From positions 310,001-374,000 of the forward strand of contig NZ_NSKD01000001.1 in the NCBI RefSeq assembly GCF_002286965.1: a stretch of DNA of 64,000 nt, written 5' to 3'. The stretch comes from Halovibrio salipaludis. GTDB lineage: Bacteria; Pseudomonadota; Gammaproteobacteria; Pseudomonadales; Oleiphilaceae. Below are positions 43,273 through 52,497 of the stretch, piece by piece. Each line of letters starts with the position of its first letter. Within the stretch, counting starts at the first letter, position 1. Both the position numbers and the translations under genes were made by a program. The notes below the pieces were generated by a model. The model did no database searches, was not told the DNA's origin, and saw nothing but the letters and a program-made list of their open reading frames with translations.

Positions 43273-44652
43273 ATGTCCAGAAACGGCGTTCACGCGCGCG
43301 TCTCTCCCGAAGGCAGTCTCGAGATTCTCTCCAGCAAGGAGGTGAACCAGCTCAAGGACGACGGCGAAGGCGGCCTCTACCATCTCTTCCGCCAGTGCGC
43401 CCTGGCCGTGCTCAACAGCGGCACCATCAGCGACGACAGCAAGGCCATCATGGAGACCTACCAGGACTTCGGCCTGGCCCTGCTGCAGCAGCCGCGCGGC
43501 ATCAAGATCGAACTCCACAACGCCCCGCCCAGCGCCTTCGTGGACGGCGCCATGATCCGCGGCATCCGCGAGCACCTGTTCTCCGTGCTGCGCGACATCG
43601 TCTACGCCAACTCCATACTGGCCACCGCCGGCTGGTACAACCCCGAACGCTCCGAGGACATCACCAACCTCGTCTTCCAGGTGCTGCGCAACGCCGAGAT
43701 CCTCAGGCCGGAACACGAACCCAACATCGTCGTCTGCTGGGGCGGCCACTCCATCAGCCGCGACGAATACGATTACACCAAGGACTGCGGCCACGAACTC
43801 GGCCTGCGCGGCCTCGACATCTGCACCGGCTGCGGCCCCGGCGCCATGAAGGGCCCCATGAAGGGCGCCACCATCGCGCACGCCAAGCAGCGCATCGACG
43901 GTGGCCGCTACATCGGCATCACCGAGCCCGGCATCATCGCCGCCGAGGCGCCGAACCCGATCGTGAACGAACTCGTGATCATGCCGGACATCGAGAAACG
44001 CCTCGAAGGCTTCCTGCGCGCCGGCCACGGCATCGTCGTCTTCCCCGGGGGCGCTGGTACCGCAGAGGAAATCCTCTACCTCCTCGGCGTCCTGCTCGAC
44101 CCCCGCAACGCGGACCTTCCCTTCCCGCTGATCTTCAGCGGTTCAAAGGAGAACGCCGACTACTTCGAGATGATCGACCAGTTCATCCGCAACACCCTCG
44201 GCGACCAGGCCGCCAGCCGCTACCGCATCATCATCGACGACCCGGAAGAAACCGCGCGCGCCATGAACGAGGGCATGGAAACCGTACGCGACTACCGCCG
44301 CTACAGCCGCGACGCCTACTACTTCAACTGGATGCTCACGGTCGACCCCATTTTCCAGACCCCGTTCGAACCTACCCACGACAGCATGCGCGCGCTCAAC
44401 CTCAGCCGCGACCAGGAACCCCACCGCCTCGCCGCCAACCTGCGCTGCGCCTTCAGCGGCATCGTGGCCGGCAACGTCAAGGCCGAGGGCATTCGACAGG
44501 TGGAACAGCACGGCCCCTTCGAGATCGAAGGCGACCCCGAGTTCCTCGAACCCCTGGAAACCCTGCTGGACGCCTTCGTGGCCCAGAACCGCATGAAGCT
44601 GCCCGGCCAGTCCTACAAGCCGTGCTACCAGATCATCGAAAAGGCAGAGTAA
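43273..44652 (+). CDS. ppnN: Nucleotide 5'-monophosphate nucleosidase PpnN
   Basis: 459 residues from ATG 43273. The LOG-family centre is intact: CTGCGPGAMKGPMKGA and VVFPGGAGTAEEILYLLG (PGGxGTxxE). The long N- and C-terminal extensions (HARVSPEGSLEILSSKEVNQ, LPGQSYKPCYQII) distinguish PpnN from short LOG phosphoribohydrolases. Hydrolyses purine and pyrimidine monophosphates to base and ribose-5-phosphate; in E. coli it is activated by (p)ppGpp. Divergent from thiI; a dispersed hairpin element lies 33 bp after its stop. Confidence 0.95.
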   Translation: MSRNGVHARVSPEGSLEILSSKEVNQLKDDGEGGLYHLFRQCALAVLNSGTISDDSKAIMETYQDFGLALLQQPRGIKIELHNAPPSAFVDGAMIRGIREHLFSVLRDIVYANSILATAGWYNPERSEDITNLVFQVLRNAEILRPEHEPNIVVCWGGHSISRDEYDYTKDCGHELGLRGLDICTGCGPGAMKGPMKGATIAHAKQRIDGGRYIGITEPGIIAAEAPNPIVNELVIMPDIEKRLEGFLRAGHGIVVFPGGAGTAEEILYLLGVLLDPRNADLPFPLIFSGSKENADYFEMIDQFIRNTLGDQAASRYRIIIDDPEETARAMNEGMETVRDYRRYSRDAYYFNWMLTVDPIFQTPFEPTHDSMRALNLSRDQEPHRLAANLRCAFSGIVAGNVKAEGIRQVEQHGPFEIEGDPEFLEPLETLLDAFVAQNRMKLPGQSYKPCYQIIEKAE

Positions 44653-44685
44653 CCGCCATCAGAGAAAGCAACACAGTCGGAAGGA

Positions 44686-44791
44686 GGGGATTCGGGGCAC
44701 CTCGGAGGGAAACTCGATCGCCATGGATGGCGATCGGTAGCCTACAGGGATGTACTTGCCGGCGGTTCCCGGAGAGGTGCCCCGAATCCCC
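44686..44791 (+). repeat. Dispersed hairpin element, copy C
   Basis: Core 44707-44770 runs GGGAAACTCGATCGCC to GCGGTTCCC (64 bp) with internal CGATCGCCATGG and ATGGCGATCGG halves. Outer arms 44686-44703 (GGGGATTCGGGGCACCTC) and 44774-44791 are perfectly complementary over 18 bp. It lies between the converging ppnN and cytochrome c genes. Confidence 0.85.
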
Positions 44792-44824
44792 GCCCAAGCA
44801 AAAGACACTCAGTCTTAAGACGTT

Positions 44825-45166
44825 TTACTCTGCAGCCCCAGTCCGAGGCATAGCTGCGTAATAAGCCGCCAGATCCCGCAACTCCTGCTCCGAAAGCCCC
44901 GAAACCTGCCCATGCATCACCGTCGCCTGCCCCCCACGCCGGTTCCCCTTCTGATACGCCCTCATCGCCCGGAACAGATACTCCCCATTCTGCCCCGCCA
45001 GCGACGGATACCGATCCACCGCCGCAATACCATCACTGCCATGACAGGACGCACAGCCACTCGCCAGCGCCTCGCCTGCATCCGGATCACCGGCCGGCGC
45101 CTGACCCACAAAGAAAAACACCAGCGTCAACGCCACCGCCGCCAGAACCGCCAGGATACTCCGCAT
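44825..45166 (-). CDS. Small class I cytochrome c
   Basis: 113 residues from ATG 45166, with GGGGAGGTG upstream; the open frame runs further upstream but without conservation. Signal peptide MRSILAVLAAVALTLVFFFV, then the haem c attachment site ASGCASCHGSDG, PSLAGQNGEYL and a likely axial methionine in ATVMHGQVSGLS, before QELRDLAAYYA. This matches single-haem cytochrome c553/c4-type domains, a soluble or anchored periplasmic electron carrier. Confidence 0.92.
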   Translation of the reverse strand: MRSILAVLAAVALTLVFFFVGQAPAGDPDAGEALASGCASCHGSDGIAAVDRYPSLAGQNGEYLFRAMRAYQKGNRRGGQATVMHGQVSGLSEQELRDLAAYYAAMPRTGAAE

Positions 45167-45305
45167 GCACACCTCCCCGTTTACCAACCCCGCATTATAA
45201 CCGCTGCCCCGGCGCACGCACCCGCCTCGATTGGTGCCCCGGCGCAATTCCGGTAGGATAAGGGCCCGTATTGAACGGCCAACGCGGTATACAGGAGGCA
45301 CGCCC

Positions 45306-46448
45306 ATGGGCGCCGACACAGCGCAGAACCAGGCCGAGGACGCCGTCCTCTTCGAGAAACAGCCATGCCAGGAGGGCGCACTCGGGCTTATCACCCTCAA
45401 CAACGCCCGTAAATTCAACGCCCTGACGCTGCCGATGATCGAAGCCATCCAGCAGCAGCTCGACGCCTGGGCCGAGGACGACGACGTGCGCGTGATCGTC
45501 CTCTGCGGCAACGGCGAGAAGGCCTTCTGCGCAGGCGGTGACGTGCGCTCGGTGCACGACGCCATCCAGAACGCCAAGGGCCGGCCCGGGAATGACGGCG
45601 AACGCTTCTTCGCCGCGGAATACCGCATGGACTACACCATCGCTACCCACCCGAAGCCCGTGGTGTGCTGGGGCCAGGGCGTGGTGATGGGCGGCGGCCT
45701 GGGCATGATGAACGCCTCGCGCTACCGCCTGGTTACCCCCGACCTGAAAATGGGCATGCCCGAGATCAGCATCGGCTTCTTTCCGGACGTGGGCGCCAGC
45801 CGCTTCCTCAACCGCCTGCCCGGCAGCATCGGCATGTTCATGGGGCTGACCGGCGCGACCCTGAACGTTGCCGACGCGCTGCGCGTGAGCCTGGCCGACT
45901 ATGCCGTACCCAACGACGGCTTCGATGAGCTCATGAACCGGCTCCGTGACCAGAGCTGGACCCGCTCACCGGAGACCAATGACCGCCACCTGCTGGAAAC
46001 CCTCCAGGGTTTTGCGGCGGGCTATCAGCTGGACCTCTCCGAATCCAACCTCGAGCGCCACGAACAGTTCATCAGCCGGATATGCCGCGGCCGGGACGTG
46101 GTGGCCGTGGTCAACGCCATTCTCAATACCGAAGCGGAATCCGAGTGGTTCCAGGCCGCCCAGAACAACCTGCGCAACGGCTGCCCGGTATCAGCGCACA
46201 TTGTGTTCGAGCAGCTGCACCGGGGCCTGCAGCAGAGCCTGCGCGACATCTTCATAATGGAGCTGATCGTGGCGGTGCACTGCGCCCGCCATCGTGATTT
46301 CCTGGAGGGGGTGCGTGCCAGGCTGATCGACAAGGATCACGAACCGCGCTGGACGCATAAAGACGTCGCCAGTGTTCCGGCGGGCTGGATCCGCTCCCAT
46401 TTCACCGCTCCCTGGCCGGAAGGCGAACACCCCCTGCAGGACCTGTAG
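45306..46448 (+). CDS. 3-hydroxyisobutyryl-CoA hydrolase-like crotonase
   Basis: 380 residues from ATG 45306 (AGGAGG upstream). Crotonase core: LNNARKFNALTLPMIEAI, KAFCAGGDVRSVHDA (oxyanion Gly pair), CWGQGVVMGGGLGMM and MPEISIGFFPDVGASRFLNR. The last is the HIBYL-CoA hydrolase signature with Glu and Asp. The C-terminal half follows the same family (EQLHRGLQQSLRDIFIMELI, ARLIDKDHEPRW). Valine catabolism is the standard role. No other valine genes are adjacent. Confidence 0.88.
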   Translation: MGADTAQNQAEDAVLFEKQPCQEGALGLITLNNARKFNALTLPMIEAIQQQLDAWAEDDDVRVIVLCGNGEKAFCAGGDVRSVHDAIQNAKGRPGNDGERFFAAEYRMDYTIATHPKPVVCWGQGVVMGGGLGMMNASRYRLVTPDLKMGMPEISIGFFPDVGASRFLNRLPGSIGMFMGLTGATLNVADALRVSLADYAVPNDGFDELMNRLRDQSWTRSPETNDRHLLETLQGFAAGYQLDLSESNLERHEQFISRICRGRDVVAVVNAILNTEAESEWFQAAQNNLRNGCPVSAHIVFEQLHRGLQQSLRDIFIMELIVAVHCARHRDFLEGVRARLIDKDHEPRWTHKDVASVPAGWIRSHFTAPWPEGEHPLQDL

Positions 46449-46453
46449 CCGGG

Positions 46454-47137
46454 TCAATCGCCTCCGGCGTTCTGCAGCATCATCACCAGGTCCCGGTTGC
46501 CGTTCGCCCGCGCCACATCCAGCGCGGTGCGGCCATCCGGTGCCCGGTAGTCCACGCCTGCCCCAGCATCCACGATGACCCCGGCAAGCAGCAGATCATT
46601 CCGGGCCACCACGCGCATCAGCAGTGACTCACCTTCCTCATTGACCGTATTCACGTCCGCATCCGCCCGCAGCAGCCGGTTGGTGGCACCCAGCTGGCTG
46701 TTCAGGACCGCGTAGCTCAACGGCGTCTCGCCCGCGTCGCTGCGTGCGTTCACATCCGCTCCGGCGCGGACCAGAAGATCGATGATGCGTTTTCGGCCGG
46801 CCGCAGCGGCTGCCATCAGGGGCGTGATACCTCCTTCCAGCCCGCGGTCCGGGTCAGCCCCCTGTCGCAGCAGGTACCACACCGTCTCCCCGTGTCCCGC
46901 GTCCGCCGCCTGATAGAGGGCGGTGCCGTCCGGGCCCATGGCATTGAGCGCGCCACCTTCGGCCACCAACGCTTTCACCCGGTCCAGATCACCCTCGGAG
47001 GCGGCCTCCATCAGGGCCGTGCTCGTATCCGTGCGTGTTTCGGCGCGATCCGGCCCGGGTGAGCTGCCGCAACCGGCAAGCACCAGGGTGCCGAGCAGGA
47101 GCAGGGCCGGCAGTGGATTCAGGGGGCAGGGGCGCAT
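46454..47137 (-). CDS. Ankyrin-repeat lipoprotein
   Basis: 227 residues. Lipoprotein signal with lipobox LAGC near residue 23, then about five ankyrin repeats (TALMEAASEGDLDRVKALVA, TPLMAAAAAGRKRIIDLLV, TPLSYAVLNSQLGATNRLL, RTALDVARANGNRDLVMML). Probably a periplasmic protein-protein interaction module anchored in a membrane; partner unknown. Converges with the HIBYL-CoA hydrolase gene, 5 bp apart. Confidence 0.85.
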   Translation of the reverse strand: MRPCPLNPLPALLLLGTLVLAGCGSSPGPDRAETRTDTSTALMEAASEGDLDRVKALVAEGGALNAMGPDGTALYQAADAGHGETVWYLLRQGADPDRGLEGGITPLMAAAAAGRKRIIDLLVRAGADVNARSDAGETPLSYAVLNSQLGATNRLLRADADVNTVNEEGESLLMRVVARNDLLLAGVIVDAGAGVDYRAPDGRTALDVARANGNRDLVMMLQNAGGD

Positions 47138-47204
47138 GGGTTACTCCCGGGAATGGATTTCGCCACATTGTTCGCGGATCACCACCCCGATGAAACCGAA
47201 GCGG

Positions 47205-49304
47205 TCACACTCCGCTTTCCGACCATTCCTCAACAAGGGACCGGGCCAGCGACCGGAGCCGCTTCAACCCCGGGCGCCGGCCCGCCACCAGCCCTTCCTG
47301 GCGCAGCGCTTCCCAGTCCGCTCCCCCGGTGACCGCCCGCTGCCAGAGCTGCCGCTCCCCATCGCTCCAAGCAGCAACCCCGGAAGGAACCAGAGACGCC
47401 AGTGTGGCCAGTGGCAGCCGGGTTACCTCCAGTTCCCTGGCCCCTTTCACGAAGGCCTCGATCTCGCGCCAGTCGTCGTCACTGAGCATTCCGGGCTCCC
47501 ATGCCGGGGGCGCCGGCATCATCGCCTCCACCGCTGCCTGCACCTCGGGCTCAAGACCCTTCAGTACCGGCAGAAGCCAGGGCCAGTGTGCTGCAAAGCG
47601 CTCGGCCTGGGAGCGGCACAGTTCCGTGCCTTCATGATTGAGCGGCCTGCCCAGCATAGCGGCATGGGTACCGCTGGCCGCATCGCGTTTCGTGCCCAGC
47701 CGCAGAAAGCGGAACCCGGCGACCCGCCAGAACGCCATCAGGGCCGGCGTGGCGCCAAAGCTGGTGGCCAGCACGTCAACACCGCCCGCAATGGCAACTC
47801 TCTCCATCTCCGCCAGCAATTCCTGCCCGATCCCCTGACGGCGCCGATCCGGGTGCACAGCAATCCGGGTCACGCGCAGATAGCGCCGGCGTGCCGCCTC
47901 CGGGTCACCACCCTGAAACGCCAGGGACTGCGCCACCAGGTGCCCGCGTGGCCGGCGCTCGCCCAGCCAGACCGAGCGCGCCAGTTCCGCATCCAGCCCG
48001 CCCTCGTGCAGCCCCCAGACCACGCCCACGGGGGCATCGCCCTGGAGGGCCGCGACAATAACCGTCTCGGGATCATCCAGGAGCTGGCGCAGGTCGTCCG
48101 GGGAGGTCTGGTAATGGGCGCTGACCAGCAGACCCATCACGGCCTTCAGAAGCCCGTCATCGGTCAGCAGTTCATTCTGCGACACCACCCGGTAGGCCAC
48201 CGGTTCACCCGAAGAGGTGATCTCCGGCAGATCCGCATCCAGGCACAGCAACCGGTTCATCAGCATTTCCAGCGGATCGTCCGGCGCCCAGCGGATGGGC
48301 TCATCCAGCATCACCCTGTCCCAGCCCGGATGGTTACGGTCCAGAACGGCACGGAACCGAAGGTCGAAGCCCCTCCCGGTCCCTTCGTACCCGTGCACGG
48401 TGGTCGCCAGAACCGCGCCCGGCCAGCGCGCCGTCATCGCCGCCAGCATGGGTAACGGCAGGGTAGCCGCCTCATCCACCATCAGCACGTCAGCCTCCGG
48501 CGCCTGGCGAAGCAGTTCATCCGGCGCCACGAACATCACCCCATCCCGGCATTCTTCAGGGACGAAATGCCAGAAACTGTCCAGCGCGGAGGGGCGAGCA
48601 GCGGTTACGCAGACCCGCGTGCCGTATTCGTTTACCAGCCGTGTCGCGGCCATGCCCAGGGCCGCGGACTTACCCCGGCCGCGATCCGCACGCAGGACCA
48701 CGGGTGCGGGCTCTGCCGCTGCGCCCATGGCCATAACCGCCTCAATGGCGCGCTGCTGATCATCGGTCGGCCCCCGAGGAGCCTGCCGGGCCACTGCGGG
48801 CGGAGCCGGTGGCTCAAGGAAGGCGGAATCCGGTGTAACCAGCGCATTGGGTGGTTGCCCCGCCGCCTGCCCCAGAAGCCGCGCCATCCGGGCCAGAAAT
48901 CGATAGGGTGGGGCATGGTGGCGCAGGCGGTCGTAATCCGGATCCGGCCCTTCCGACCAGTCCACAAGAGGCGGCACCAGCCAGACCAGCAGGCCGCCGC
49001 CCACCAGGGCCCCGCTGACCGCGCCCAGCCCCGCCGGGTGGGTACCTGAATGACTGTCCCAGACAATCATCGAGAGGTTCCGGCCCAGCCATTGGCGGGC
49101 CTGCGCGCCGCTGCACTGGTACATCCCCGGCTCCGGGTCGGCATCACCCACCCACAGGCCGGCGTCTTGCCGATACGCGGCCACCTCCTTCGCAATCGCC
49201 CGCCCCCAGTCCGCAGGGCCCGCCAGCACCAGCACACTTCGATGCCGCCGCGCCCGGATCACGGGCAGGGTCGCCTCCAGCCACTGGCCGAGTGCCGGTT
49301 CCAT
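47205..49304 (-). CDS. tmcA: tRNA(Met) cytidine acetyltransferase TmcA
   Basis: 699 residues. N-terminal DUF1726-like domain, an ATPase domain with Walker A VVLRADRGRGKSAALGMA and Walker B ADVLMVDEAATLPLPML, and a GNAT domain with IAVHPDRRRQGIGQELLAEM. LGTKRDAASGTHAAMLGRPL is the family-specific RNA-binding stretch. Forms N4-acetylcytidine at the wobble base of elongator tRNA-Met using acetyl-CoA and ATP. The downstream gene start is 2 bp away from the DUF2237 stop, so they are co-transcribed. Confidence 0.95.
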   Translation of the reverse strand: MEPALGQWLEATLPVIRARRHRSVLVLAGPADWGRAIAKEVAAYRQDAGLWVGDADPEPGMYQCSGAQARQWLGRNLSMIVWDSHSGTHPAGLGAVSGALVGGGLLVWLVPPLVDWSEGPDPDYDRLRHHAPPYRFLARMARLLGQAAGQPPNALVTPDSAFLEPPAPPAVARQAPRGPTDDQQRAIEAVMAMGAAAEPAPVVLRADRGRGKSAALGMAATRLVNEYGTRVCVTAARPSALDSFWHFVPEECRDGVMFVAPDELLRQAPEADVLMVDEAATLPLPMLAAMTARWPGAVLATTVHGYEGTGRGFDLRFRAVLDRNHPGWDRVMLDEPIRWAPDDPLEMLMNRLLCLDADLPEITSSGEPVAYRVVSQNELLTDDGLLKAVMGLLVSAHYQTSPDDLRQLLDDPETVIVAALQGDAPVGVVWGLHEGGLDAELARSVWLGERRPRGHLVAQSLAFQGGDPEAARRRYLRVTRIAVHPDRRRQGIGQELLAEMERVAIAGGVDVLATSFGATPALMAFWRVAGFRFLRLGTKRDAASGTHAAMLGRPLNHEGTELCRSQAERFAAHWPWLLPVLKGLEPEVQAAVEAMMPAPPAWEPGMLSDDDWREIEAFVKGARELEVTRLPLATLASLVPSGVAAWSDGERQLWQRAVTGGADWEALRQEGLVAGRRPGLKRLRSLARSLVEEWSESGV

Positions 49305-49306
49305 GC

Positions 49307-49690
49307 TCAGTTGAGGTCCACCGCGTAGGCCTTGAGCGTGGCGAAATCCACATACTCAAGCATGGACTCATGGGTGGCCTGGAGCACAATGCGCGGTGCA
49401 CAGCCGGCCTCATACGCTTCCTTCCAGCGCGCGGCGCACAGGCACCAGCGATCCCCGGGCTTCAGCCCCTCGAAGCCGAACGCGGGCATGGGCGTGGCCA
49501 GGTCATTGCCCCGCGCACTGGAAAACTCCAGGAAAGCTTCCGTGACCTCGCTGCAGACGGCATGCACGCCCATGTCCTCGGGCCCCACATGGCAGCACCC
49601 GTCCCGGTAGAAACCGGTCATGGGATCATAGCCGCACGCCTTCAGGGGCTCGCCCAGGACATTGCGCTGAATGCTTTCCGGTTCGCTCAT
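49307..49690 (-). CDS. DUF2237 family protein
   Basis: 127 residues from ATG 49690. RNVLGEPLKACGYDPMTGFY, RDGCCHVGPEDMGVHAVC, GNDLATPMPAFGFEGLKPGD and RWCLCAARWKEAYEAGCAP are the conserved blocks of DUF2237, a small cytosolic family with invariant cysteines of unknown function. Precedes tmcA by 2 bp and is probably translated with it. Divergent from the second helicase gene. Confidence 0.88.
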   Translation of the reverse strand: MSEPESIQRNVLGEPLKACGYDPMTGFYRDGCCHVGPEDMGVHAVCSEVTEAFLEFSSARGNDLATPMPAFGFEGLKPGDRWCLCAARWKEAYEAGCAPRIVLQATHESMLEYVDFATLKAYAVDLN

Positions 49691-49752
49691 ACCATTACCC
49701 TCATTACCTCTGCTGCCGTTACAATGATCGCCGCTGCCCGAAGGTCCCCCGC

Positions 49753-51990
49753 ATGATGTCACTGACGGACGAACAGAACAGGGTCGTCACCCTCGATAAC
49801 CAGCACTGCGTGATCACCGCCGTGGCCGGCAGCGGCAAGACCACCACGCTCGCCTGGCGCATCCGTTACCTGCTGGAGCAGGGCCATGACCCGGCACGCA
49901 TCCTGATCCTGATGTTCAACCGCAGCGCCCGGGCGGACTTCCAGGCCAAGCTCCAGACCATCACCGCCGACACCCGACTCCAGCTGCCCGAGATCCGAAC
50001 CTATCATGCCATGGGCCTGCGCCTGTACCGCCGTTTCGTACGTGAGGGCTACCTGCCCGCCTGGCAGGGTGAGGTTCTGACCGAACAGGAAGTGAACTTC
50101 CAGGCCTGGCAGCTGACCCTGCGTTTTGCGCCCGAGGACCTGCAGGACGAGATCCGGCGCAACAAGAAGGAATTCGTGGAGACGGCCACAGGCTTCATTG
50201 ACCGGGTCAAGACGACTCTGGACAGTGCGGAAACCGTCTTCGAAGCCCTGGGGTTCGAGCCGAAACACCGCTACCTGCTGGACCTCTACCACGCCTTCGA
50301 GAAATGGCGGAAGGACCACCGCCGCATCACCTTCGCGGACATGCTCTACGAGCCGGTTGTGGCGCTGCACGAGCACCCCGAGCTGCGGGAGCTGGTATCC
50401 AACAAGATGGACATGGTGCTGGTGGATGAGTATCAGGATACCAACGAGATCCAGCACCTTCTGCTCAAGGTCGTGGCCGGTGACCGTGCCCGGGTCACGG
50501 TGGTGGGCGACCCGGACCAGACCATCTACGAGTTCCGGGGGGCGCGACCGGAGTTCATCCTTTCGCGCTTCCGCGAGGAGTTCCCGGACCCGGTGGAACT
50601 GAGCCTGTCCTACAGCTTCCGGTACGGCCACCGCGTGGCGCTGCTGGCCAACCACCTGATCGCCCACAACAGCGACCGCAAGGAGGTGCTCTGCCATTCG
50701 CATCCGGGCACCCCGGATACCACCATCGAACTGGAGCAGGTGCGTGAGGACGCCGATGCCGTGGTGCGCCTGGCCGAACAGCGCCAGCAGGCCGGCCAGC
50801 CGCTGGAAGACATGGCGGTGCTGGTGCGGGTCTGGAGCCAGAGCGTGCCGATTGAGCTGCGGCTGCTGGCCCGGGGCGTTCCCTACCGCATTGATGCCCA
50901 CAAGGGCGCGCTCTTCACCCGCGAGGTGGCGGCGCTGATGGAACTTCTTGCGCTGGCCGCCGGCGAACACCGCGAACCCGGGGACGCGGCTCGTGCGGAG
51001 CGGCGCCAGTGCTTCCAGCAGGTGCTGCGCTTCCCGCACTGCGGCCTGAAAGAGCAGGAACTCAACGCCATCGCCGACCAGCTGGCCGCGTTTACCCGGG
51101 ACTGGGGTCAGGTGCTGCAGCAGCTTGATACCAGTGACTGGAAGCCACTGCCCGCGCGCAAGGTCCGCAAACTGGGCGAGGCGCTGGCGGCACTGGAAGG
51201 CAGCCGCAGGCCGGCCCATCAGATCCTGGAGGACTACGCCACGGCCACCGAGCTGTTCGAGGGCATCCGCAGCCTGGCGCTGACCCACGAGCAGGCGGAC
51301 GAGCGCATCGGCACCGTGGCCGGTTTCCAGCGCTATCTGGCCACCCTGAACCTGGACGCCCCCACAGCCCTGCGCCACCTGCGGGATCTCAAGGCCCGCG
51401 CCGGCTCCAACCAGCAGGCGGGCGTGCACCTGGCCACCATCCACCGCACCAAGGGGCTGGAATGGCCGGTGGTGGTGATCCCCGGCCTGCAGGAGAAGAC
51501 GTTCCCCTACACCGCGCGTGGCAGCGCGGACCTGGATGCCCTGCTCGAAAGCGAACGTCGCCTGCTCTACGTGGGCATCACGCGCACGAAGGAGCATCTG
51601 CACCTGCTTACCACGGACGGCTCGGACCCCGAGCGCCTGCCCAGCCGCTTCGTGGCGGAATGCGCCTTCGGATTGAGTCGGGAGCTGGGTGAAACACTGG
51701 CAGACGGGGAACGCGACACCGTAACCCTCACGGAGCCCGCCACCCGCATCGCCCGGCGCTATGCGCAGCTGCACGACGTGGCGCTGGAAGCCCCATCACC
51801 GGAAACGGCGTCACAAGAGGCCCAGACCCACCCCATCTGGCAGGCCCGGGAAGTGGAACACGTGCTCTACGGCGCCGGCGGCGTGGTACGGGAGACGGAC
51901 ACCGCCTTCGAAGTACGCTTCCATTCCGGCCGCACCCTGCAGTTCAGCAAGCAGAGTGCGCACCTGTACTTCCGCGCCCTCTCACACTGA
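49753..51990 (+). CDS. UvrD/REP-type ATP-dependent helicase
   Basis: 745 residues. SF1 motifs: CVITAVAGSGKTTTLAWRIR, MFNRSARADFQAKL, TYHAMGLRLYRR, VLVDEYQDTNEIQHLLL, VGDPDQTIYEFRGARPEF, SFRYGHRVALLANHL, ATIHRTKGLEWPVVVI and YVGITRTKEH. Distinct from UvrD (35973-38126): no Tudor-like tail, and GGVVRETDTAFEVRFHSG follows the helicase core. Substrate role unknown; probably DNA repair or replication-fork restart. Confidence 0.92.
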   Translation: MMSLTDEQNRVVTLDNQHCVITAVAGSGKTTTLAWRIRYLLEQGHDPARILILMFNRSARADFQAKLQTITADTRLQLPEIRTYHAMGLRLYRRFVREGYLPAWQGEVLTEQEVNFQAWQLTLRFAPEDLQDEIRRNKKEFVETATGFIDRVKTTLDSAETVFEALGFEPKHRYLLDLYHAFEKWRKDHRRITFADMLYEPVVALHEHPELRELVSNKMDMVLVDEYQDTNEIQHLLLKVVAGDRARVTVVGDPDQTIYEFRGARPEFILSRFREEFPDPVELSLSYSFRYGHRVALLANHLIAHNSDRKEVLCHSHPGTPDTTIELEQVREDADAVVRLAEQRQQAGQPLEDMAVLVRVWSQSVPIELRLLARGVPYRIDAHKGALFTREVAALMELLALAAGEHREPGDAARAERRQCFQQVLRFPHCGLKEQELNAIADQLAAFTRDWGQVLQQLDTSDWKPLPARKVRKLGEALAALEGSRRPAHQILEDYATATELFEGIRSLALTHEQADERIGTVAGFQRYLATLNLDAPTALRHLRDLKARAGSNQQAGVHLATIHRTKGLEWPVVVIPGLQEKTFPYTARGSADLDALLESERRLLYVGITRTKEHLHLLTTDGSDPERLPSRFVAECAFGLSRELGETLADGERDTVTLTEPATRIARRYAQLHDVALEAPSPETASQEAQTHPIWQAREVEHVLYGAGGVVRETDTAFEVRFHSGRTLQFSKQSAHLYFRALSH

Positions 51991-51995
51991 GCCGG

Positions 51996-52343
51996 TCAGC
52001 CGAAGAGCCAGGTGGTCGGGTCCGGGTGGGCCCGGCCCTCGTTCAGCGCCACCATGCCCTTCACGCACCGGATCAGGAACCAGACCACCGCCCACACCAG
52101 AATCAACCACCCGATGCCAATGGGCATGGTGATGGTTGAGACCACCATGTACAGCAGCCCGATCCAGAAGGTGCGGATCTGGAACCGGTAATGGGTGCGC
52201 AGGCGTTCATCGTCCACGGTTCCGTTCACATAGGCGATGATCACACCAATGATTCCGGTAACCCCGGCTACCAGACTGGCCAGATACAGGGCGTAGACAA
52301 TCATTGGCCAGGTCTTGTCGAAGGGCGCTTCAGTCTCGGTCAT
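51996..52343 (-). CDS. DUF4870-like small membrane protein
   Basis: 115 residues with three membrane segments (WPMIVYALYLASLVAGVTGI, QIRTFWIGLLYMVVSTITMP, WLILVWAVVWFLIRCVKGM). DDERLRTHYRFQIRTF, followed by the C-terminal R-x-x-KG-M-x-A-L pattern, matches DUF4870/TIC20-like proteins of unknown function in the inner membrane. Converges with the second helicase gene, whose stop is 5 bp away. Confidence 0.78.
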   Translation of the reverse strand: MTETEAPFDKTWPMIVYALYLASLVAGVTGIIGVIIAYVNGTVDDERLRTHYRFQIRTFWIGLLYMVVSTITMPIGIGWLILVWAVVWFLIRCVKGMVALNEGRAHPDPTTWLFG

Positions 52344-52497
52344 GGACAGCTATCCTCAATTCATCATCAGTGCTCGCCAGTGTAGCCGGGGAGCCGGCAC
52401 TGCAGCCAGAGTGGCCCGTCAATCCGAACGCAACGGTGAAAATCCACACACCTTCCGGTATTATTGCGGACCGCAACACACCATCACCCGGTTGCCC

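Noticed and set aside
43395-44861. Plus-strand open frame of 488 codons in another frame of ppnN
   Set aside because: Arg/Pro/His-rich shadow of ppnN that runs into the hairpin element; PpnN motifs are in the true frame.
44825-45628. Longer 267-residue version of the cytochrome c gene
   Set aside because: A signal peptide and GGGGAGGTG at 45166 define the real start; the upstream part is antisense to the crotonase gene.
46923-48455. Plus-strand open frame of 510 codons across the ankyrin and tmcA genes
   Set aside because: It spans two well-supported minus-strand genes and has no conserved motif.
49759-51774. Minus-strand open frame of 671 codons opposite the second helicase
   Set aside because: Helicase motifs on the plus strand are complete; the antisense product has no recognisable domain.
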